Positions 55,501 to 64,000 of a stretch of 64,000 nucleotides of DNA are shown here, in pieces. Numbering within the stretch: position 1 is the stretch's first letter; every line of letters begins with the position of its first letter. Position numbers and translations under genes: made by a program. Under the pieces are notes generated by a model. That model was not told where the DNA came from. It saw only the letters and a program-made list of their open reading frames with translations, and did no database searches. Origin of the DNA: Phanerodontia chrysosporium (taxonomy: Eukaryota; Basidiomycota; Agaricomycetes; Polyporales; Phanerochaetaceae); assembly GCA_001910725.1 (NCBI GenBank), contig MJGA01000002.1, positions 1,674,001 through 1,738,000 on the forward strand, given 5' to 3'.

Positions 55501-56586
55501 TACGGGAATCGCGACCTGTGAGTGCTTCAGCCTGTTGTTACCTTTGGCAAGTGAGCTCAGTACCTCTACATAGCACTCGCGTAATGCTGGAGGATATCGG
55601 CTACGTAGGTATACTAGTTGATCTTCTAGGCTTCCCTGCTGATGTTACTGCCAGTATGTCGACCTGGGTCCTGGGCCAAACCAGCACACTTGGGGCGCTG
55701 TTCTGCTTTCGAAGGTAGTTATCCCACCAGATCTGAGTATGCTGAGACTAATAACCGTGGAAGTTCCCGATCATAGAGTCAACGCACCATCTTCTCCCTT
55801 CGCCTGACGGGGAGCTGGCACCGGCAATCCATGCGATTCTGGATGTATTCGGTACGCGGGTGCACGTCGTCGTGGCGCACAATGGGCAAGGTACGTCGAT
55901 GGTAAGTCGAGTCTACTACGTTGTCTGACTCATTGTTCCAGAGGAAACCCCACTCGACCGTGAACTACAAGCAGCCGAGCTGGCCCGCATAATGTCCGAA
56001 GCCTACCCAGAGCCCGTCGTTTTCTTGGGATATGTCGTGACCAAGCCACATGCACCTCGGCGTAGGTTGCTCGTCTGCCGCTCTTTGAGTTTCTTGTACT
56101 CATACGCCCGCAGCCGCGCCATATGACATTATGGTCACTGATGGCCGAGTTCACGACATCGACAAGGACGATTACGATCGCTGGTGCGAGTACATCTTCT
56201 ATCGAGGGCTGTACCGAACGTCCTACGCGAGGGTGTCACGAAGCACAATCACGGATACCGAGCTTCAGATCGGCCAGTTCCAGCTACCGAAGCATGGCAT
56301 CGGCGTCACGAATGACACGATAGAGGCACGGTATCTCAGAGCGTGGAAGGAGGAAATGCCTGAGGATCACGTAAGTGACCGGTTGATTGTCCGACTAGAA
56401 TCTGTTCTGAGTACCATTCAGTGGTTCCCGCCAGAATACTATCCTGAGGCTGGAGGTGTACGAGGACACTTCTATCACGTGTTCAACACGGTGAGTTGGC
56501 TTGCTTTGCTCCTTTATCTATCCCGTATATAACCTCGTCATTCGCAGCCGCTATATTACAAGATCCCTGACGGTGCCATGTTATAG
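52528..56586 (+). CDS. CWH43: CWH43, lipid-remodelling protein of GPI anchors
   Basis: Yeast Cwh43 replaces the lipid of GPI anchors with ceramide in the ER or Golgi. About 15 exons. N-terminal PGAP2/FRAG1-like membrane part: [60 protein letters not shown] and [14 protein letters not shown] ([20 protein letters not shown]). Second multi-helix part: [40 protein letters not shown] and GTSGGWNF-like segment [16 protein letters not shown]-terminal endonuclease/exonuclease/phosphatase-like domain: [62 protein letters not shown] and [20 protein letters not shown]. The intron 55344-55395 must start with GC. The junction near 53490-53640 is uncertain (an extension to GTATAC at about 53540 keeps the frame). 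Confidence 0.85.
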
Positions 56587-56610
56587 TCCAGATAGTGCAT
56601 GTAGCTACGA

Positions 56611-59388
56611 TCAGCTTGGAGGATGTATTGCATGATGTGAATGATCGTTGTCCTCCTCTGCCCTATCCGATTGCTCCTCGTCTTCGTCTTCATCCTCTGC
56701 GTCGGTGCTATCAGGTCCTTCGTGATTATCCGCATTATCTTCAGCGTCCTCACTGTCTCCCTCGCTATCCTCTTCGCTCTCCGTCTCCTCTTCCTCATCC
56801 TCTTCTTCTTCTTCGTCATCATTTGTGTCCTCGTAAAATTTGTCCAGGTCGGTCCAATTGTTCTTGACATCGTGCCGAACATACGATCCGCTCGGCGAGG
56901 GACCCGTCGGTGTCAGCACGATGGGCGAAGCCCGGTTCGACGAGGCAATGGAACGGGGGACCGCAGACTGCAGCGACTGGACCGATATGGGCGGGGCAGG
57001 CGCGTCGTCGTCTGAGTCGCGCAGCGCGGGGTCGACAGCCTGCTCGAGCCAGTCAGGCAGGACATTGTCACCCGCCATGTCCTTCCCAGTAATTGCACCG
57101 AGCGAGCCGAGGGTCTGGTTCTCAAAGTCTACATGCAAACCGGATGTTAGTTGTCCGTTTTGTGCGATGTACCGTTCGGACTCACGCAGAACGTCTTTCT
57201 CTGCCGGCGGCCCCAGCTTCCCCTCGAAGAGTACGAGGCGGACCTGCTCACGGCGCAAGACGACACCGCCAGGACTCTCCTGCTCCTCCTCTTCCTCGTG
57301 CAGTCCTGGGATTGCACCGACAAGGAGAGTCCCAATCATGCGCGCTCGGTCACGCACATCAAAGTTCATGTCGTACCGCGCTAGAGAGAGGACGTAACGG
57401 TTCAAGAGAATCAGAGTGCGATCCGCAGGGCTCAGAACGAGCAACTTTGCGGCGAGGGTGATTGTCTGCAATTTCACGACGGGTTCCTGCGACGGCCTGT
57501 CAGAATAAGGATGGAGAATTGACATCGTACGCGTACATCTTGGGTGAAAGTTATGGCAGCCTTGCGAAGAAGGTCAGGGGCCCATGGTGCGACGCCCTCA
57601 GGTCCAACCTTGACACCATTCTGAACGCCCTGGTCCGCGGCATATTGTCCAACGAGCCACAATATGCATGCTCGTGCTTGAGGATGGGTGATTTGGTCGA
57701 AGGAATACGCCAGCCGCGAGATGATTGCAGTAGAAGAGTACGAGCTGCTCATGGTGTGGCCCTGCTGCAGACTGCTCTGCACGAGCTGTTTGAGGATGAT
57801 GACGGCATTTCCGACGACGACACTGTGTTTGCTCTGGATGAATGACATGAGGATACTCAGGCATTGCTGCGACGACTCTGGTACAAGACGAGCGCAGTAG
57901 CCGATTGCTCCTATGGCATCTCGAACGAGAGCATCGTCCGAATCCTCTGCATAATGCTGAGACGAAGGAATCAGATTGCAAAACAGAACCAGAGCGGGCG
58001 GGAAACTAACTGTGAACTCCCGCAGTAACGCCTGTAGTTCTCTGATGTGATGAGAAGACGCAGCAAGCGCATCTTCAGTTTCTTCACATGCGGGATATCG
58101 TCGCTACGGATGAGAAGGTAGGTATATGAGGGGATTAACAGTTGCTAACATTCGGCAGTATGAGCACGCGACGTGGGCACAATTCGCGAAATGAACTTAC
58201 TGCGAGTGACTGCGACACCATCAGCAAGTATGGCAGAACAGTGCGTTCCACTTCAGGGGACATATGAAGAAGGCGCAACATTGGTTGGACAATCTTCGAT
58301 GTCTCTGAAGGGGGAGCTGCATAATAGAAGACGCGGGCGACAGCGAGAACCACCTGAAAGATTTGTGTAAATACAATATTGCAGTGAGGACAGGACAGGA
58401 CTAACAGCCGGGTTGTACGATTGGAACAACGGTTCGGACGACGTGAGCAATAGCCGGACGTCTGAATCCACTTCCTCACGATCTCCGGTGACGACGGGCG
58501 TGGGAGCATCGTTCGCGCATACCTCAGGAGCAAGGCCATGAGGTCTGCCTGCCCCCATTCATCGACGTCGACAAGTGTACGGCATAGGCGTCGATAATGC
58601 TTGTGTAGCAGGTCCAGACGCGTCGGACAGACCGCCTCGAACGCGGTCGCAACGCTCCCTACGGAGAGTGGAGATCGGTCTCGAAGCAGAGTGGAGATAA
58701 TCTCAATGAGCTCGGGTTGCAGGCTGGGGTCAAGTCTGAAGAGAGACGTCATTAGGGAACTCGGGAGATGAGGTTAGCACTCACTTGTATGCTTGATGTA
58801 TCGCCATAGCCGCAGCTTTCCTGACGTAGGGCTTATATCCGAGGCACATTTCTTGATGGCTAGTACGACAATGCTTCCAATCATGGGACCTTGATGCCTG
58901 AGAGGACTCTCAGCGCCATAGCACGGATGAGTGGATTCGGGTCAGAGAGGTCCTTCTGGAACGTGTTAATGGATAGCAGTGCGAGGTCTGGTTCGTGTTC
59001 TGCGTATCGAAGGAGGTAGATGTAGACCAGCTTCCGTATTTCGAGGTTGTGCGACGCGACGTTCTTAACGACTTGAGCGAAGAACTCGGACACATTACGA
59101 CCTTTGGAGATGAGCTTTGGAAAGATTTGCTTCAGTTGGCTGTGAGCATAGCAGGTAGATACAACGCACAGCAATCAGCCGCTTCATTGCATCCAACTTC
59201 TCCCTGTCGCTGTTGGAGTCCAGCTGCTTGCGGATATTCCTAACCTTGTCCTCCGGTGTGTCGAAGTACGACGAGCTAGCACCGCGAGCTATCGCGAGAT
59301 CTCGCGTATGCTCGGAGATGGTCTCTTGTAGACGCGTCCCGAGACGAGTAGCATTCTCGGCGATGGTGTTGAGGTTGAGACCAGCCAT
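56611..59388 (-). CDS. APL6: AP-3 complex beta subunit
   Basis: Large subunit of the clathrin-independent AP-3 adaptor that sorts cargo from Golgi or endosomes to the vacuole. Starts [20 protein letters not shown], then [20 protein letters not shown] and the adaptin trunk: [80 protein letters not shown] and [20 protein letters not shown]. The C-terminus has the long acidic, serine-rich hinge typical of beta-3 ([20 protein letters not shown]) and ends HAIHPPS. Three frame breaks, each one missing base: plus 58829-58831 (before [10 protein letters not shown]), 58474-58475 (before [10 protein letters not shown]) and 58031-58032 (before ALLREF). The 3' end converges with CWH43, the two stop codons only 24 bases apart. 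Confidence 0.9.
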
Positions 59389-59575
59389 GTCCTGGCCGAG
59401 GTCAATGGTGATCACAGGCGCAGCGCGGACTCGGGCACCTCCACTGACGCGGTATCATACTCACAGACGCCCATCGGGGTGATCATTGTCAAGAAACTAT
59501 CAACCATTGGATTGCACCACGCAAGGCACTCTATACTACGGGTCTTCTTCTATCTATATTTCACAGACCTCTATC

Positions 59576-61522
59576 TCATTGCTGTGGAGCCGTGACGGTA
59601 ACCTTCGTCGTGTTCAGCTTCGCAATAGCCTCGTCGCTGAGCTGTAGGTGCGCTTTGACAAGTTCAGGAGGGGTGAGAGCAAGCCATTGGGCCAAGCTGA
59701 CATCCTCGAATTTGTCTGTGCAGTATTGTATGTCAGAACACGCCGCCTGACTCGCGCTAAACCGCACCTGATCTAAATATCTCAAGGAAGCGCAGCGTCG
59801 TGTTGCCGGTGTTTTCGACGTAATGACCTGCCATGCGACCACAAGGTCAGTATGTTTGTCACAGCTGGGAACAACACAACTGACCAAATGAAGCAGGGAC
59901 ATATCCGACATCGCCAGGCTGGAAGTTAAAGGTCCTGGCATTTCCACTGGAGGCGAACAGGGTAATGCGCCCGGTGCCCTCACTGAGACGACCAGTCAGG
60001 TGGTGTCACTCTTGGTACAAACGTCACTCACAGGAAATAGCTCCATTCGTCCTCGGAGGGATGCCACTAGCGAGCAAAAAAGTTGAGCACTTCGGGTCCA
60101 TTCGCGTACGTGAAAACTCACGTGGAGCTCCCGAATCGCACCAGGCTGTACGGTGACCTCAGCTGCTGCAATGGTCTTCGCGATCTGGAAGGTGGACGAG
60201 TCGATAATCTTCACGGAGCCTCCGGCAAGTGGTTTAGCCGTGAGCTGCGATGCCTTGAAGGTGTAATTCAGAGATGCGGTGCCTGCAGGGCTCTTCGGCG
60301 GTACTGTGCCTTTTGGCAGGGGCTCTGGTCAAGGTGTGCTGCAGTAAGCAAGGTGCCAATTATGCATAGCTTCTACACTCACCGGACGGGAAAATGTACA
60401 GCTCCTTTCCAGGTAAATCAGCGAACTCCTCCATGGGTAGCCCAAAGTTCTTGGCTATGACTTCCTTGGGGACATGACTCAACCAGTCCGTAATCTGTCG
60501 ATATAGATTAAAACCCGGAGGACGTGAAGGATGTCAGTGTACTCACGGAGAAGGTGGAATCTTCAGAGAAGTCTCCGCTATCAAAGACCTAGGACCTAGT
60601 CAGACCCAAGCCGCCCGCCTCAAATTTCGCTACTCACCAGCAGGAATTCGGCACCATATGGCAAGTCATCGGTCGCCTGCAGTGTGTGGGGCACGCCCGG
60701 AGGGAAATACCACATGTCACCTTCGCCCTACAGAGCGAGATTAAGTAAGAGCTTATGATCTTAGAGTCTGTCTAGCTTACGATTGTATCCAAGTAGTTTT
60801 GGCCATCAGCGTTGACGACCGCAACATTTATACCACCCTTAAGCACATATGCCCACTACGGTCGCGAGTCAGTGGGTACGCCTGGTGACACTGGTTCACG
60901 CCACTTACCTCTGCCGTGGTATGCCAATGCAGCTCCCTTTCCACCCCGTCCGTCAGCGATTGACCATGTCTCCACGTACAGAAACTTACCGAAGGGCGCC
61001 GGCCTCTAGGCGCATATTTACACCAGCCATATCTGATCTGCCCGTCAGTACATATCGAACGAGTTTATGTTCCCGTGCATACCGGTGGCAAGAGGCATGA
61101 CCTTGACATTCTGCTGCCTGGCCCATCCACCTGTTTGCAAGCGGTTGTGGCTCAGACTGAACGGCCACTTGGCATTTCCCCTGTGGCGCAGAGTCAGCCA
61201 GGCATTTATGCTCGGCCACGGCGCATACATACACAGTGCCGGAATCCGTGGAAGGCGGCGCCAGTAGGTCGGGGTTCTGCAGATCGACCGCGACGTTCTG
61301 AGGGCCCAGGACGGGACTCGCGCCGAGCCCGTCGCGCCACGGCTGAGGGTCGACGCCGGAGGATGGCGACCACAGGACGTGGTTAGGGAGCTCTGGGGCG
61401 TGAGGTGCGGTGGCGCTAGCCGCAGGAGCTGACGCGACCGACACTGCAGCTGGGGCAGCTCCTACGATGCCGCTGAGCAGTATGGCGATGATGAATGCTT
61501 CGACAAGGTTAGTCGTACCCAT
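59576..61522 (-). CDS. Oxalate decarboxylase 2, secreted bicupin
   Basis: Same family as the copy at 19.7-21.7 kb, with the same exon pattern wherever I could compare, and no frame break. Signal peptide MGTTNLVEAFIIAILLSGIV followed by an Ala/Pro/Ser-rich pro-region. First cupin: GNAKWPFSLSHNRLQTGGWA, RELHWHTTAEWAYVLKGG, MWYFPPGVPHTLQA; the loop GDFSEDSTFS matches the decarboxylase lid (SENST in Bacillus). Second cupin: RELHWHPSEDEWSYFLEGTG, GDVGYVPASFGHYVENTG. C-terminus WLALTPPELVKAHLQLSDEA. A TATA-like element lies about 105 bases before the ATG. The two copies differ mostly in the N-terminal pro-region and at third positions, pointing to an old local or dispersed duplication. Confidence 0.92.
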
Positions 61523-62662
61523 TGGTGCGGTCGTCTTGGTTTTGCGAAGCCAGAGATGAGATGAGGAAAAGGAGGCTGGGCTGAGACTCGAAGATGAGTG
61601 ACACAGCCAGGTGAATGGTCCTCTGTTATATACCTGTATGCTCAATAATCCTTGGTCGAAGTTTTCGTCTCCCAGCAGCTACGGAGAGGAGCTGATGGTG
61701 AATGTACACGACGGTGCTTCATACCCATTGGCTCGCTGCTTGCGACATGCAGGGCTCTGCTCGATGCCTGCATACAGGCAGCCTGGCCCCGAGCAGATAC
61801 CAAGCTGCAGCACGCCTCGTCGGTGTAGCGGGACGTCAGGACGACAGACTGCCCGACGTCAAAACGAGACTTTTCTGTGATCAGGTCAAAACCTGACGAA
61901 ATACCGATGCTAGCCTGCGCGAAAGGGACAGTCAGTCGATGATGTTTAGACAATCACTACTCCGAAGATCGACTACTAGAACCATGTCGTGTACTCGCAT
62001 TCGCGCACTGAATAGTAGTTCGAACGTGTATGTACTAGATGCGCCCGAACACCACCAGTTCAAATGAAGCGATGTGCGCTGCACGTCGCAGGAACGATGC
62101 GATCTTCAAGAAATGCCATTTTATCGTGTGCTTCGTGACTTCTCCTGCCAATTTCTTTTCAACGTAGCGGATACCTGATTGATATCCCTCGGCGCAGAAG
62201 GGATGGGAGGGGGGATGTTTACGCGCCTTACAGCCGATATACGGGTGGGGACAAGGGAGTTAGAGCGGAAGACTTCATTAACGAGCAACGTCACAGAGCG
62301 GATTGCTGATGATTTTCTTTCCATGACGCGTTCACTTCAGCAGCAAGCCCTGTCTTATGTGGAGTAAATCATTCACGGGAGCTTTCTCAACTCACCCGGT
62401 GTAGATCATATGGATCTCTCTGCGGCGTGAATTCCAGTAACCGGGGTGTGATCGATAGCAAGCGAGAAGTAAAAATACACAGCACAGGGAGAGAGGATAT
62501 AATCAAAAGGACAACAGCAGATGCAACGACAAGTATTGAGGGTAGAATACCGGGAGATCCTGGAAATGAGTATATAGCACACAGCAAGCCGACACCTAAA
62601 TAGAATAGACAGTCAAAGGCAGGAGCACGAAACCAAAACGTCGATGACCATAGAGAATCCAC
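61523..62662. other. Intergenic region upstream of oxalate decarboxylase 2
   Basis: About 1.1 kb. Short frames appear on both strands; one minus-strand frame (62662-62387) is hydrophobic but opens with GTG directly after the stop of the next gene and is probably its 3' untranslated region. A + strand frame (62179-62367) has some charged, helical residues without a start context. No RNA gene, repeat or transposon is evident. Confidence 0.4.
61626..61632 (-). promoter_or_regulatory. Probable TATA box of oxalate decarboxylase 2
   Basis: TATATAA on the minus strand about 105 bases before the ATG at 61522. Position and sequence suit an inducible fungal promoter. Confidence 0.45.
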
Positions 62663-64000
62663 TCATCGATCCAGTTGGAAGGCCCATGGCTGATCTAATG
62701 CTGGCATGGACCCGTCGTACTTGAAGTCGGTGGTGTTGTAGTATGGCGCCTCACCTCCACCCAACTCGCCATAGAACGACAACCGCATAGCGTCAAGCTC
62801 ATCCTCCGCTCTGGAATCCACGATGTGAGCCATGTCAGGCGCGCTCGCGGCGCTGTGACTACTGTCCGCATCGGAACCAGGACTAGTCTTCGTCGACGAT
62901 GACTGCACCAGGTCAGGAGTGGGCGGCGCTTTTGAACCCCGCTCGTCCTCGTTGTAGGCAGTGAAATCGAAGAACTCCAAGCCATCCCCTGTGCCTTGAG
63001 CGACTGGAGACATCGAAGGACCGGTGACTCCAATGTCGTCCGATGTTCCCACTGTAGGTACGTTATCCGGGATGTAGCTGAGAATTTGGTCCAGCTCCTG
63101 CTTGAAGTCGATCGGGATGCCATCGCTGTTCGCGATCTCGAACATGCCCGCCATGGTGGTCTCGAACAGCCTGGTTGCGTCCTCCTCTGTCTGGACGTTC
63201 TCCACCGCCTGCTTCTTCTTGGTGAGCTCCTCGCTCTCAGGCCCTTCCCAGTCCGTCCTCGCTTTCTTCAATGGAGACTGCTCGGCACTCGTGGATGCGA
63301 CGGTGGCATCATCGTCGCGCGTTTTCCGCTTAGCACCAGAGTCGGGCGTGGCGGCAGGGGACGACTGATCGGCCGTAGGAGTGGGCGCAGATGCCGGAAG
63401 AGTCGTTGAGGGTGCAGATGGAGGTTGACCCTTGATGGATGCCTTCCGTCTCGGCTTCGGCTTCGGTGGAGCCTTAACCTTTGGTGACTTTGGAGTCTGC
63501 GGGAACTGGCGGTATGTACAGGGGTAGGCGGATTGACAGGAGTAGACGCCGATGCAGGTGGAGTGGACACTGCAGCTTCAGCGGAAACGGCAGGCTTCTT
63601 CTGCACCCTAGCGGGAACGGTGACGGGAGTGGTAGGTACGGGCTGAGTACGAGGACTGGGATGAGTCGGCTGTGGTGTGGGGACGTTGGAATGGGAGGGT
63701 GGTGGTGGGGGAACAACCCGCTGCGCCTGTTGTGAAGGCGGCCGAGGGCTAGGCGTTGGGTGTTCAGTGCGATGTAGCATGGCAAGGTCAGACACCGGTG
63801 GAGCCATCTGGGGACTTGCTGCATGCGGCTGCAGGTGAGGAGGCATCTGGGGACGACCCTGAGCAGCCTCTTGAGACATCAATGCCAGCCTCTTGGAGAA
63901 GTTCTCCGCGACGTTCTGACATATCTGAAGGTACTGCCGGACTGTGTTGATGTCCATGATGTATCTCGGCATGTTAGAGGATGTCAACAACGTCCTCTGA
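62663..64000 (-). CDS. 3' part of a proline-rich, probably nuclear protein (5' end outside window)
   Basis: Not recognised. The frame enters from the right edge near 63990 and reads DINTVRQYLQICQNVAENFS and KRLALMSQEAAQ, an amphipathic helical segment, then a long Pro/Ser/Thr/Gln-rich region, a basic block (APPKPKPRRKASIKGQ), an acidic helix (SEELTKKKQAVENVQTEEDA) and a segment TTMAGMFEIANSDGIPIDFK followed by ILSYIPDNVPTVG. The C-terminus ends PWAFQLDR. A frame break at the GGGG at plus 63519-63522 (between VNPPTP and YRQFPQTPKSPKVK) needs one C on the coding strand. The layout of helix, P/Q-rich linker and basic block suggests a transcription cofactor, but I would not name one. Confidence 0.6.

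Noticed and set aside
62387..62662. Hydrophobic 91-residue frame on the minus strand
   Set aside because: It opens with GTG directly after the stop of the 62663 gene and is better explained as 3' untranslated sequence.
1..64000. CRISPR arrays, rRNA, transposon terminal repeats, viral genes
   Set aside because: I looked for regularly spaced repeats, long inverted or direct terminal repeats and polymerase, integrase or capsid motifs by eye and found none.

Overview
The window is nuclear DNA of a filamentous basidiomycete, most likely a wood-decaying agaricomycete (inference). Nearly every gene is cut by short introns, usually 46-66 nt, with GTRNGT donors and CTNAY-like branch sites. Genes lie densely on both strands. 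The gene set is typical of fungi: TVP38, VPS34, PHO88, MUB1, NUP159, CWH43, the AP-3 beta adaptin, a fused BioD-BioA enzyme, and two secreted oxalate decarboxylases of the kind common in wood- and litter-decay fungi. I see no virus, intact transposon, CRISPR array, operon or other bacterial-style system.

Layout. 0-7 kb: the tail of a proline-rich gene (+), an unrecognised acidic protein (-) and a Tvp38/DedA-type Golgi membrane protein (-). 8-15 kb: a CoA-type Nudix hydrolase, a tetraspan membrane protein and an unrecognised 910-residue proline-rich coiled-coil protein (all +). 15-22 kb: VPS34, PHO88/SND3 and oxalate decarboxylase 1 (all -). 22-24.4 kb: a gene-poor stretch. 24.4-29.3 kb: mitochondrial HSP10, the MYND protein MUB1 and a small hydrophilic protein (all -). 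30-37 kb: an MFS exporter (+), the biotin fusion enzyme (-) and a membrane-anchored cupin (-). 38-50 kb: an SH3 protein (-), ICln (+), the FG nucleoporin NUP159 (-) and an inositol-polyphosphate 5-phosphatase (+). 50-59 kb: uS10 (-), a CWC16-type splicing factor (+), CWH43 (+) and AP-3 beta (-). 59.5-64 kb: oxalate decarboxylase 2 (-) and the 3' part of an unrecognised proline-rich gene (-).

Functional themes (inference from families): membrane trafficking and phosphoinositides (TVP38, VPS34, the 5-phosphatase, AP-3 beta, CWH43), oxalate and cupin chemistry (three cupin genes), and protein or RNA housekeeping (HSP10, uS10, CWC16, NUP159, PHO88, ICln). No gene cluster for one pathway is evident.

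The most striking global feature is technical. About 22 coding frames break, each in the way one missing base would cause. Most breaks sit at runs of two to five G or C, and they hit essential genes such as NUP159 and the AP-3 subunit. I read them as base-calling deletions in the assembly and not as pseudogenes. After allowing for them, the exon lengths I added up gave whole open frames. Real gene-structure oddities also exist: four GC-AG introns, a possible 26-nt intron, 3-nt and 7-nt first coding exons, and tandem NAGNAG acceptors.
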